Of a DNA stretch of 64,000 bases, positions 9,299-17,159 are shown one piece after another. Where the stretch lies: assembly GCF_902497995.1 (NCBI RefSeq), contig NZ_CABVII010000025.1:35161-99160 (forward strand), in the 5' to 3' direction. Position numbers and translations under genes: made by a program. Positions within the stretch are counted from its first letter, which is position 1, and each line of letters opens with the position of its first letter. The notes under the pieces are model-generated. The model was given only the letters and a program-made list of their open reading frames with translations, searched no databases and was not told where the DNA came from. The DNA comes from Pseudomonas fluorescens. GTDB taxonomy: Bacteria > Pseudomonadota > Gammaproteobacteria > Pseudomonadales > Pseudomonadaceae.

Positions 9299-9619
9299 TT
9301 ATTTCAACGGTGAAAAGTCGGTCGGGCGCAACAGTCGCGATTCCAGGGTGACCACGGCGTCCAGTTCCTTGTTCTGGCGTGCGAAGTCCTGCCAGCGCGG
9401 GTCGGCCGCCATGGCATTGCGACGGGCCATCCGGTCGTCGAGGCTGGTGTAGCCCCAGATGTGCACCACCTGGTTGACCTCGCCGATTTCGGTGGTGAAG
9501 AAGCCCACGAGGTTGCCCAGGTGCTCTTGTTGCACGGCCAGTGCGGCGCTTTTGTACAGGGCCAGCCAGTCGCCGAGCCGGGTCGGTTTAATCGTGTAGG
9601 TGCGCAGTTCGTAGTACAT
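9299..9619 (-). CDS. NIPSNAP-family protein
   Basis: This small protein (106 residues) has the NIPSNAP fold signature: 'MYYELRTYTIKPTRLGDWL' at the start and 'HIWGYTSLDDRMARRNAMAADPRW' in the middle, typical of dimeric ferredoxin-like NIPSNAP proteins. The molecular role of this family in bacteria is poorly defined; members often sit in catabolic operons for ring compounds. Its ATG, with a GGAGAACAGC ribosome site, lies 32 bases inside the end of the upstream flavoprotein gene. The two genes overlap out of frame and are probably translationally coupled. A 120-base gap separates it from the next flavoprotein. Confidence 0.85.
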   Translation of the reverse strand: MYYELRTYTIKPTRLGDWLALYKSAALAVQQEHLGNLVGFFTTEIGEVNQVVHIWGYTSLDDRMARRNAMAADPRWQDFARQNKELDAVVTLESRLLRPTDFSPLK

Positions 9620-11366
9620 GCTGTTCTCCAGTGAGGGATGGTTGTGCGGTGCTGTGGTCGAGCCGCTCGGCGATATCGCGCGCGGCGAGGTAACCGAAGG
9701 TGATGCCGGGGCCGAGGGTGATGCCGGGACCTGGATAGGTGCCGTCCATGATTGAGTTCATTTCGTTGCCGGCGGCGTAGAGCCCGTGGATCGGCTCACC
9801 GCTCATGTTCAGCACGTTGGCCTGTCCATTGGTGACCAGGCCGCGGGCCGAACCGAGGTCGCCGGTAAACAGGCGGATGGCATAAAAGGGCGCCTTGCGC
9901 AGAGGCTTGAGGCACGGGTTGGGTTGGTGCAGTGGGTCACCCATGTAGCGGTTGTAGGCCGTGCCGCCCTTGTTGAACGGGTGGTCGACACCTTGTTCGG
10001 CATCAGTGTTGTACTGCACCAGGGTCTGCTCGAGTGTCGCGGCATCAATGCCGGCGATCTGGGCCAGTTCGGCGAGACTGTCAGCGCGCAGCAGATAACC
10101 GGCTTCGATCAGCGCGCTGTTGTTGACCGGTCGTGGACGGGCCAGCCCCATGCCATAGTTGTTCAAGGCTTCGCTGTCACAGATCAGCCAGCAGGGGGCA
10201 TTGGCGCCGTCGTTGGCGAACATGCCTTCGACGAAACAGTGGTAGGAGTCGGACTCATTGACGAAACGCCTGCCGGCGCGGTTGACCGCAATCACGCCGG
10301 GTTTGGCACGGTCGGTCACCAGATGCGGAAAACGCTCCTGGCTGCCGTCGGCCTTGTGCAGCACCGAGACCGGTGCCCAGAAAAAATTCGCTGCCAGGTT
10401 ATTGCCGATTGCCGCGTTGACCGAGGCCGCCAGTCGTTGCCCGTCACCGACGTTGGCCGGTGGTGACATCGTCCAGTGTTGCGCGTCGCCGTGCGGACGC
10501 TGTTCGGCTGCCTGCGGGCTGGCGGCGAATCCACCCATGGCCAGCACCACACCGCCACGGGCCAATACCCTGCGGTTTTGATTGCGCCAGGTGATCTGCA
10601 CACCCTTGACCATTCCCTGCTCGACGATCAGCGCCTCGGGCGTGGCCTCAAGCCACAGATCGACGCCATTGGCCAATGCCGTGGTGGCCAGGCGCGCGAT
10701 CAAGGCATTGCCCACGGTCAGGCGAGTTCCACGCGGATGGCTGAGGCGATCGACGGCATAGCGGCCCATCAGTTTCAGGCAGTGCCAGAGGGATTTGGGC
10801 GAACGCTTGAAACTGAGGAAGTGCTGGATATCCAGGCGATTGACCATCATGCCGCCGAACAGCAGCATGCCATCCGGTGGGCGCTTCAGGTCTTTGAAAT
10901 GCTCACCGAGCCGGCGCCCGTCGTACTCGTCGATTTCCAGCGCCCGACCGGTCAGCGTGCCGCCGGGCAGGTCCGGGTAATAATCGGGCGACAGCGGCCG
11001 CAAGCTGTATTTAAGCTCGCTGTGCGCCTCCAGATAGTGCAGGGCTTCACGCCCGTGTTCGATGAAAGCGTCGATCAATTCAGGGTTGTAGCCGGCCCCG
11101 ATGACTTCTTTCAGATAAAGCCGCATCTGCTCGGCGGGCAAGTGATGCCCGGCCGCCCGCGCCTGGTCAGTGTCGTGCAGCCAGACGGCACCGCCGGAGA
11201 TCGCCGACGTGCCGCCGAAGACCTCGGTCTTTTCCACCAGCAAGACCTTGAGTCCGCGGCAACTGGCGGTCACCGCAGCGGCGAAACCGGCGGCACCGCT
11301 GCCCAGGACAATCACGTCATAGGTCAGGTCGGGACTCGCAGAGGGCCGCGTAGTCGTCATGTTCAT
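9588..11366 (-). CDS. FAD-dependent dehydrogenase, 3-ketosteroid-dehydrogenase-like (paralogue)
   Basis: This 592-residue flavoprotein is homologous to the one at 7466-9178. It shows 'VIVLGSGAAGFAAA' near residue 18, 'EKTEVFGGTSAISGGAVWL', and the C-terminal 'YPGPGITLGPGITFGYLAAR'. The two share layout and motifs but differ widely elsewhere, so they are diverged paralogues and not a recent duplication. The FAD site looks intact. The gene lies 33 bases after the shikimate-dehydrogenase-like gene and overlaps the NIPSNAP gene by 32 bases. By family it should dehydrogenate or reduce a carbonyl-activated ring. The combination with an NAD(P)-dependent alicyclic dehydrogenase suggests stepwise aromatisation of a cyclohexane carboxylate-like compound (inference). 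Confidence 0.8.
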   Translation of the reverse strand: MNMTTTRPSASPDLTYDVIVLGSGAAGFAAAVTASCRGLKVLLVEKTEVFGGTSAISGGAVWLHDTDQARAAGHHLPAEQMRLYLKEVIGAGYNPELIDAFIEHGREALHYLEAHSELKYSLRPLSPDYYPDLPGGTLTGRALEIDEYDGRRLGEHFKDLKRPPDGMLLFGGMMVNRLDIQHFLSFKRSPKSLWHCLKLMGRYAVDRLSHPRGTRLTVGNALIARLATTALANGVDLWLEATPEALIVEQGMVKGVQITWRNQNRRVLARGGVVLAMGGFAASPQAAEQRPHGDAQHWTMSPPANVGDGQRLAASVNAAIGNNLAANFFWAPVSVLHKADGSQERFPHLVTDRAKPGVIAVNRAGRRFVNESDSYHCFVEGMFANDGANAPCWLICDSEALNNYGMGLARPRPVNNSALIEAGYLLRADSLAELAQIAGIDAATLEQTLVQYNTDAEQGVDHPFNKGGTAYNRYMGDPLHQPNPCLKPLRKAPFYAIRLFTGDLGSARGLVTNGQANVLNMSGEPIHGLYAAGNEMNSIMDGTYPGPGITLGPGITFGYLAARDIAERLDHSTAQPSLTGEQHVLRTAHLHD

Positions 11367-11399
11367 TGTCTATCGCCTGTTGAGGACGGGGCCGCAGAA

Positions 11400-12218
11400 T
11401 CAGATCTGCAGCGGCGTCACGCCCATGAAGTGGCCGAGGTTGCCCAGTTGCGCCAGCGCCATCTCCGGGCCGGTCTGGATCGGGCACCCCAGGCGTTGGG
11501 CAAAGGCGAGGAAGGACGTCACCGCTGGGGAAGTCACGACATCGGCCACCAGGGTCCTGGTCTGCAACGTTTGCATCAGGGCGAGCGGTAACGGCATCGC
11601 CTTGTCATCAGGGGCGGCACCCATGCCGACCGGCGAGGCGTTGACCACCAGGTCGAAAGGCTCGAGCGAGGCCGGATTGGCGCTGATCACAACCTTGGGG
11701 AAGGCACCGCGCAACAATTCGCCAAGCATTTCAACGCGCTGTTGACTGAGATCGCTGATGGCCAGGTGACTGACCCCCGCCTGGCACAGCGACCAGGCAA
11801 TCGCGCTGCCGACACCGCCGGTGCCGATCACCATGGCCTGTTTGTCTTGTGCGTTGAAATCGTGCTTGCGTGCGGCACTGAGAAAGCCTTCGCCATCGAC
11901 GATATCGCCCACCAATCGACCATCGGCCTCGCGGCGGATCACATTCACCGAGCGCAGCGCCGCCGAGCGTTCACTGATGCTGTCCAGGCGACTGGCCAGT
12001 AGTTGTTTGTACGGAACGGTCACCACGCACCCGCGCAGGTTTTGCCAGCCGCGCAGCGTCTGTATGAAATTCTGCAGGGCGCTCGGCGCAAGGTCGATCG
12101 CGAGCATGGCAACGTTCTGCTGGTGGTCGGCGAACCAGCGATTGAAGTTTTCCGGCGATTTCACCTGAGCAATGGGTGAGCCGACGATGGCGACCAGTTC
12201 AGTCGAACCCTGAATCAT
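11400..12218 (-). CDS. Shikimate/quinate dehydrogenase-family oxidoreductase (AroE-like paralogue)
   Basis: This 272-residue AroE-fold protein shows 'GSPIAQVKSP' (residues 13-22; housekeeping AroE has a second Ser where this has Val-Lys), the catalytic Lys in 'VTVPYK' (Lys71), the Asp in 'GDIVDGEGF' (about 108), the cofactor loop 'GTGGVGSA' (132-139) and 'NASPVGMG' near 187. ATG 12218 has GGGAG upstream; an in-frame ATG at 12284 would run into the operator region. It is the first gene of the leftward flavoprotein operon and is divergent from the IclR regulator. Its location in a catabolic operon argues for an oxidative, catabolic role and not aromatic amino acid synthesis. Confidence 0.82.
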   Translation of the reverse strand: MIQGSTELVAIVGSPIAQVKSPENFNRWFADHQQNVAMLAIDLAPSALQNFIQTLRGWQNLRGCVVTVPYKQLLASRLDSISERSAALRSVNVIRREADGRLVGDIVDGEGFLSAARKHDFNAQDKQAMVIGTGGVGSAIAWSLCQAGVSHLAISDLSQQRVEMLGELLRGAFPKVVISANPASLEPFDLVVNASPVGMGAAPDDKAMPLPLALMQTLQTRTLVADVVTSPAVTSFLAFAQRLGCPIQTGPEMALAQLGNLGHFMGVTPLQI

Positions 12219-12304
12219 ATGGAACTCCCGCTTATTGGCTGTGTTGTGCAGCCGATACTGCAAGCGGGGGCAGGTTGCGAACAATCAGTTACAGGGCCAA
12301 AAAC

Positions 12305-12338
12305 GTTGATAATCGCAGCCTGAGTGCGATAATCGCAT
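12305..12338. promoter_or_regulatory. Tandem IclR-type operator between the regulator and the flavoprotein operon
   Basis: Two copies of GATAATCGCA occur at 12308-12317 and 12328-12337, exactly 20 bp apart (two helical turns). The second is embedded in the perfect palindrome TGCGAT-A-ATCGCA (12325-12337), which closely resembles the known PcaR/PobR-type IclR operator GTTCGATAATCGCAC. The site lies 28-61 bases before the iclR start and about 87-120 bases before the divergent shikimate dehydrogenase-like start. It fits joint control of both. Confidence 0.7.
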
Positions 12339-12365
12339 TCAATATGCAATTCAGAAGGCGAATTG

Positions 12366-13139
12366 ATGAAGCAGCCGACCATTCACGCTCGGGATTTGAT
12401 CGTCGGCCTGCAAAAGGGCCTGGCGTTGTTGCAGCTGTTTTCCCAAGAGCATCCGCGTCTGAGTGTGCCCGAGGCTGCCCGACTGGCCGACATGACCCAG
12501 AGTGCTGCGCGGCGCTTTTTGCTGACGCTGGTGCATGACGACTTTGCGCAAACCGATGGCCGTTATTATTGGCTGACCGCCAAGGCATTGCGTATCGGCC
12601 AGGCTTATGTCGATTCGGCGGTGTTGCCGCGCATGCTGCGGCCCATCGTCGAACAGGTGGCGCGAACGACCCAGGAGCACGTATCGGTGGGCGTTCGCGA
12701 CGGTGATGACATCGTGCATATCGTGCGCAGCCGCTACAGCCATATCACCTCAATGTCGATCCGCCCTGGATCAAGGGTACCGATGTATTGCACGGGCAGT
12801 GGCCGGCTCTGGCTGGCGAGCCTGTCAACCGAGGCGCTCGACATGTATTTCGCCCGCAATCCGCCACAAGCCATTACTCCTTATACGGTGACCGATGAGG
12901 CGAAAATTCGCGCAGAAATCGCCTTGGCGGGCGAGCGCGGTTATGTCCTGGTGGATCAGGAATATGAAGTGGGCATGCGGGTACTGAGCGTGCCGCTGAT
13001 AGATCGGGCAGGGCAGTTGCAAGCGACGTTGACACTCACCACCCATACCTCGCGCATGACCGTCGAGGAGATGCGCGAGCGGTATTTGTCCACGTTGTAT
13101 GAGGGGCAGGCGCTGTTGCGGCCGATAATGACGCTTTGA
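12366..13139 (+). CDS. IclR-family transcriptional regulator (PcaR-like)
   Basis: This 257-residue protein has an N-terminal winged HTH (about residues 10-75, with 'LSVPEAARLADMTQSAARRFLLTL') and a C-terminal IclR effector domain. The latter includes 'RSRYSHITSMSIRPGSRVPMYCTGSGR' and 'REIAL'-type segments typical of PcaR/PcaU and PobR regulators of aromatic and hydroaromatic acid catabolism. ATG 12366 is preferred, with AAGG about 9 bases upstream; a TTG directly precedes it. It diverges from the AroE-like and flavoprotein operon and has a matching palindromic operator in the shared promoter. It is probably the pathway-specific activator or repressor of that operon and responds to a ring-acid inducer (inference). 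Confidence 0.88.
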   Translation: MKQPTIHARDLIVGLQKGLALLQLFSQEHPRLSVPEAARLADMTQSAARRFLLTLVHDDFAQTDGRYYWLTAKALRIGQAYVDSAVLPRMLRPIVEQVARTTQEHVSVGVRDGDDIVHIVRSRYSHITSMSIRPGSRVPMYCTGSGRLWLASLSTEALDMYFARNPPQAITPYTVTDEAKIRAEIALAGERGYVLVDQEYEVGMRVLSVPLIDRAGQLQATLTLTTHTSRMTVEEMRERYLSTLYEGQALLRPIMTL

Positions 13140-13249
13140 ATTTCTGTGGCGGGTGACCGGGGGTGAAAGGCGTGGCGAGTCTTGAACTGAATGTTGGTTA
13201 ATTCTATAGTTATGGGTATTAAGTTGTGTTTTACGACGGAAAGCACGCT

Positions 13250-13567
13250 ATGTTGGATTTAAGCTTCAGTAAGCCGAGTGAGATCGTCAAGCGACTCTGT
13301 GAGCGCCTGCGCACGGAGCGGCTGGCTCTGCAGATGACGCAAGCCGATGTGGCCGGTCGCGCCGGTATCGGGACCAATACCGTGTCCAACCTCGAAGCCG
13401 GGCGCAATGTCGGGTTCGAGAATGTGGTCCGCGTGGCCATGGTCCTTGGACGAACCAAGGAGCTTGAAGGGCTGTTCTTGCCAAAGCTGGACAGCCTTGA
13501 AGACATTCGCCGATACGAAAGCAGTGCCAATCGTCATCGTGCCAGGAGGAAGTCCGACGATGCTTAA
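13250..13567 (+). CDS. hipB: HipB-like antitoxin (XRE-family HTH)
   Basis: This 105-residue protein has an XRE/Cro HTH at about residues 18-70 ('MTQADVAGRAGIGTNTVSNLE'). It is followed by a short basic tail. The ATG at 13250 has a purine-rich GGAAAG upstream. It overlaps the hipA start by eight bases. As in other HipB antitoxins it should bind and neutralise the kinase and repress its own promoter. It lies in a gap between two unrelated catabolic groups. Its codon choice is somewhat less GC-biased than its neighbours, which would fit horizontal entry. The symbol is by family; the pair has not been shown to be a working toxin-antitoxin. Confidence 0.8.
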   Translation: MLDLSFSKPSEIVKRLCERLRTERLALQMTQADVAGRAGIGTNTVSNLEAGRNVGFENVVRVAMVLGRTKELEGLFLPKLDSLEDIRRYESSANRHRARRKSDDA

Positions 13568-14819
13568 GCAAGTTGACGTCTACTACGATGGTTGGGGTGA
13601 GCGTTGGCTGTGGGGCACGCTTGTGTCTACGACCGCCATCACCGGTCGCCCACAGATTGTGTTTGAGTTCAGCAATGAAGCGAAGCGTAGAGGTCTGGAG
13701 CTGTCGTCCTACACACTTCCATTGGAGGGGCTCCAGTTACGTCGAGGCTTTGCGTCCCACCAGTTAGGCCTGCCAGGGCCTGTCTATGACTCATTGCCGG
13801 ACGGTTGGGGCATGCTGCTGATGGACCGGTTGTTCAGGCGCCGCGGCCTCAATACCGCGCGCATAGGACCTTTGGAACGGCTGGCCTATATTGGCAACAA
13901 TGCCATGGGCGCAATGTCGTTCGAACCCTTGGCGCCCGAGGGGCAGGAGCCGCGAGCGCATATCCCTCTTGAGCTTCTTGCGGCTGAGGTTCAGGAAGTT
14001 CTCAAGGGTGAAGGTGGGGAGTTTTTGCAGACGTTGATGCTCGTAGGGGGCTCGCCTCAAGGTGCCAGACCCAAGGCGTTGGTCTATCGCGATCCTCAAA
14101 CTGGAGCCTTTACCACCGCCGCCAAGCCGGGCTTTGAAGCCTGGCTGATCAAGTTCCCGGCAAAAGAAGAACATCCCGAGGTGTGTGCTATCGAAATGGT
14201 CTATGCCGAGTGCTTGCGCATGTGCGGCATCCAGACCCCGGACACGCAGCACTTCAGTCTGCCCAACGGGCTGGCAGCCTTCGCGAGTAAACGCTTTGAT
14301 CGTATAGACGGTCAACGCGTGCCCATGCAAAGCCTTGCAGCCTTTACCGGGGCCGACTACAAGTCGCCGGGGTCTTTGGACTATGTCAACTTCTTGCGTG
14401 CGACACACATGTGCACCAACGACGTGCGAGAGAAAGCCATCGCCTTCGAGCGTGCCGTCTTCAATGTCGCGTTCAACAACCGAGACGATCACCCCAAAAA
14501 CTTCGCCTTCGTCATGTCGCCGTCCGGTGCCTGGCAGCTGGCGCCGGCCTACGACGTGACTTTCTGCGAGGGGCCGGGCGGTTATCACCAGATGGACGTG
14601 ATGGGCGAGGCCTTGGAGATTGACCGAGATGCAATGCTCAGACTTGCAGGCGAAGCAGAGGTCTTGGTGGAGACTGCTGGCGACATCATTGACAGAGTTT
14701 GCCGCGTCGCCAGCCAGTTCGCGGCCATCGCCGGGAACATGTACCCATGCATGATCACCCAAGACACCCTGGAGACCATTCAAGGGCGAATCGACGAGAA
14801 CATCGAACTGCTGCGCTAA
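13560..14819 (+). CDS. hipA: HipA-like serine/threonine kinase toxin
   Basis: This 419-residue HipA kinase is full length. The N-terminal HipA_N/couple-hipA domain ends in 'PDGWGMLLMDRLFRRRG' (about 80-96). The glycine loop is 'LVGGSPQGARPKALV' (161-175), the catalytic loop 'NNRDDHPKNF' (306-315) carries the catalytic Asp and Asn, and the metal-binding motif is 'APAYDVTF' (328-335). HipA toxins phosphorylate aminoacyl-tRNA synthetases such as GltX and cause growth arrest (family knowledge). The start ATG has a strong AGGAGGA site and overlaps hipB by eight bases. All catalytic residues are present, so the toxin looks active. Confidence 0.87.
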   Translation: MLKQVDVYYDGWGERWLWGTLVSTTAITGRPQIVFEFSNEAKRRGLELSSYTLPLEGLQLRRGFASHQLGLPGPVYDSLPDGWGMLLMDRLFRRRGLNTARIGPLERLAYIGNNAMGAMSFEPLAPEGQEPRAHIPLELLAAEVQEVLKGEGGEFLQTLMLVGGSPQGARPKALVYRDPQTGAFTTAAKPGFEAWLIKFPAKEEHPEVCAIEMVYAECLRMCGIQTPDTQHFSLPNGLAAFASKRFDRIDGQRVPMQSLAAFTGADYKSPGSLDYVNFLRATHMCTNDVREKAIAFERAVFNVAFNNRDDHPKNFAFVMSPSGAWQLAPAYDVTFCEGPGGYHQMDVMGEALEIDRDAMLRLAGEAEVLVETAGDIIDRVCRVASQFAAIAGNMYPCMITQDTLETIQGRIDENIELLR

Positions 14820-14847
14820 CGCCACTGCTCGCCTTCCGACCGCAGAT

Positions 14848-16524
14848 TCAGCGCAAATGCACGTAGGTACCCGGCGCAGCCTCAGCAGCGGCATAAGCCC
14901 TGTTGCCCAGTTTACGGGGAGCCTTTTTGCGATCGCCCGAGCGTGCCTGCAGCCAGGCCAGCCAATGGGGCCACCAGGAACCCGCCTGTTCACTGGCCGC
15001 TTCCATCCACTCCTGAGCCTCGACTGGCAGCTCGCTGCCGGTCATGAAGCGCGCCTTGGGGTTGCCCGGCGGGTTGAGGATGCTCTGGATATGGCCGCTG
15101 TTGGACACCACGAACTCGCCCTGACCGCCAAATAGATGCATGGAGCGGTAGCAGGCGTCCCACGGGGTGATGTGGTCGGTCAGGCCTGCGATGCAGTAGA
15201 AGTCACTGGTGACCTGACCGAGGTCTATCGGTGTGCCGCAGACCTCCAAAGCACCGGCGCGGGCGAGCGGATTGGTCTGGTACATGTCAATGAATTCGCC
15301 GTGCAGCGTGGCCGGCAGGTTGGTTGTGTCGTTGTTCCAGTAGAGGACATCGAATGCCGGCGGCTCGTTGCCAAGCAGGTAGTTGTTGATCCAGTAATTC
15401 CAGATCAAGTCATTGGGGCGCATCCAGGCGAAGACTTTGGCCAGCTCGCGACCCTTCAGCACGCCAGCCTGATAGGAACGGCGCTTGGCCGCCACTAGCG
15501 ACTTCTCGTCGGCGAACAGCCCGACCTGGGTGTCGGGACGTATGTCCAACATACTGACCCCCAGGGTAAAGGCATTGACCTTTTTCTCGTCCAGGGCAGC
15601 GTAGTGGCCCAACAGCGAGGACAGGGTGCAGCCTCCGGAACAGGCTCCGAAGGTGTTCAGGTCGGCGCTGCGGGTTATCGCAAGAACCCCGTCGATCGCT
15701 TCCTTCAGGGCTTCTACGTAGCTGGACAACCCCCATTCACGCTGTGCCTTGCCCGGATTGCGCCAACTGACAGCGAAGGTCTGGATACCGCTGTCGAGGA
15801 GAAAACGGATCAGGCTCTTCTCCGGCGTCAGATCAAACAGGTAGAACTTGTTGATCTGTGGCGGTACCACCAACAATGGACGCGCCTGCACCTGCTCGGT
15901 ACGGGGCGTGTACTGGATCAGCTCCAGCCACTCATTGCGAAACACCACCGCACCTTCGGTGATGCCCAGATTGTGGCCCACCTCGAAAGCCGTCTTGTCC
16001 ACCTGGCTCGGCATGCCGCCGTTTTCGATCAGGTCCCGGGTCAACTGCGAGAAACCATCCAGAATGCTATTGCCGCCGGTTTCAAAGAAGCGTTTGAGCG
16101 CTGCCGGGTTGGCCAGGGTGTTGGTCGGCGCCATCGCCTCGGTCAGCAGGCCAATGACGAACTGACCACGATGAGCGTCCTGTTCGCCAAGGTTGCTGGT
16201 GCTGATCCAGTCGTTCATCTCCTGACACCAGGCCAGGTAAGTCTTCATGTAGCGACGGTATAGCGGGTTGCGCTGCCAGGTCTGCTCGTCGAAACGTTTG
16301 TCTCCCGCCGCTGGCTTGAGCTGCGAGCGGTCGAGCAGGACATTTTTCAGCTCAACGCCGAATGCCGCCATATGCCGAGCGCTATGCACGGGTTGCTTCA
16401 ACACTTGTCGCAGGACCATGCGGGCGGTGCCGAGCAGATCGCGCCGGCGAGGACCGAGCACCGGATTCAGGCTCAACGTGTGCATTGCAGTTTGCTGGGA
16501 GAGGTCTTTATTTTTCTTGTTCAT
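14848..16524 (-). CDS. phaC: Class II poly(3-hydroxyalkanoate) synthase, orphan copy
   Basis: This 558-residue enzyme polymerises medium-chain 3-hydroxyacyl-CoA into PHA. It matches PhaC1/PhaC2 throughout: 'NPLYRRYMKTYLAW', 'GGMPSQVDKTAFEVGHNLGITEGAVV', the lipase-like box 'GACSGG' with nucleophile Cys295, 'DHITPWD' with the catalytic Asp, and 'SGHIQSILNPPGN' with the catalytic His. ATG 16524 gives the usual class II length; an in-frame ATG at 16674 would add 50 atypical residues. The usual partners phaZ, phaC2, phaD, phaF and phaI are absent. It is instead followed upstream by beta-oxidation genes on the same strand. It is convergent with hipA. It is probably an accessory synthase with its own substrate range. 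Confidence 0.92.
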   Translation of the reverse strand: MNKKNKDLSQQTAMHTLSLNPVLGPRRRDLLGTARMVLRQVLKQPVHSARHMAAFGVELKNVLLDRSQLKPAAGDKRFDEQTWQRNPLYRRYMKTYLAWCQEMNDWISTSNLGEQDAHRGQFVIGLLTEAMAPTNTLANPAALKRFFETGGNSILDGFSQLTRDLIENGGMPSQVDKTAFEVGHNLGITEGAVVFRNEWLELIQYTPRTEQVQARPLLVVPPQINKFYLFDLTPEKSLIRFLLDSGIQTFAVSWRNPGKAQREWGLSSYVEALKEAIDGVLAITRSADLNTFGACSGGCTLSSLLGHYAALDEKKVNAFTLGVSMLDIRPDTQVGLFADEKSLVAAKRRSYQAGVLKGRELAKVFAWMRPNDLIWNYWINNYLLGNEPPAFDVLYWNNDTTNLPATLHGEFIDMYQTNPLARAGALEVCGTPIDLGQVTSDFYCIAGLTDHITPWDACYRSMHLFGGQGEFVVSNSGHIQSILNPPGNPKARFMTGSELPVEAQEWMEAASEQAGSWWPHWLAWLQARSGDRKKAPRKLGNRAYAAAEAAPGTYVHLR

Positions 16525-17159
16525 TATGACACCCGGTAAGGCACCCAAGACGGGGCCCGGAAGTTGTAGGGCTACGGGCAAGCGGCCGGGCGAGCCGCAG
16601 AAAGGCACGGCTTGCCACGCAGATCTTGAGAAGTTTATAGAAGGGGGGGCGGCCAGCATTTCATTGGGCGACAACGCTTTTTCAATTCATGACAATCCAT
16701 GACCTTTGATCCCGGATTGTGCATGGCGTTGCTTAAGTGCAGCTTTTGGCCGATTTTGGAAAACCCATTTCCCCTGCAGCCTGGGGTATGGCGATGTGGC
16801 AAAGCTTCGACCAAAAGGCGACCATTCACGCAGGGTCACGGTGCTGAAGCTTCAGGGGTGGCACCCGTAATATCCGGCGATCGCCGCCAGGGCGAACCCG
16901 AGCTGCGCCCCACGGTTAGCCCATTTCTTCCAGTCGATGCCCGCGAGGGCTTTTCTGAAATTCATCGCGCTTGCTCCTCGCACAGCGCCCGCAGGCGCTC
17001 CAGTTTTTCAGCACAGACGAGCATTTTGTCGGGCTTGGCATCGGCTGTCATGTGCACCGGTCGCCGACCTCTGACGCATTGGCCGACCGTGACCCCTGTA
17101 CAACCGTTGATAACGGCTGGACAGGGGCGTGTGCTGTAGCGCAATGCCCGGTCAACCCA
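16525..17159. other. 635-base region without a secure large gene between phaC and the SDR gene
   Basis: This region holds the phaC promoter and two small overlapping minus-strand frames: a C-terminal 'LERLRALCEEQAR' frame ending at 16962, and a 37-codon frame starting at 16965. Open frames on the plus strand lack ribosome sites and recognisable protein features. The phaC-proximal part (16525-16850) shows no clear GGTGGA hexamer array or sigma-54 site. Confidence 0.5.
16852..16965 (-). CDS. Putative 37-residue small membrane protein
   Basis: A short frame starts 'MNFRKALAGIDWKKWANRG' and continues into a hydrophobic Ala/Leu/Ile segment before ending 'GYYGCHP'. It reads as a basic amphipathic start plus one short membrane helix. 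Its ATG is preceded by GAGGAG at a good distance and overlaps the stop of another short frame in ATGA, a coupling typical of real small genes. That upstream partner could begin at ATG 17051 and give about 29 residues. No family is recognised. The strong ribosome site is the main support. Confidence 0.4.
   Translation of the reverse strand: MNFRKALAGIDWKKWANRGAQLGFALAAIAGYYGCHP

Noticed and set aside
10476..11591. Plus-strand frame spanning the flavoprotein and AroE-like genes
   Set aside because: It crosses two real genes on the other strand and has no protein features.
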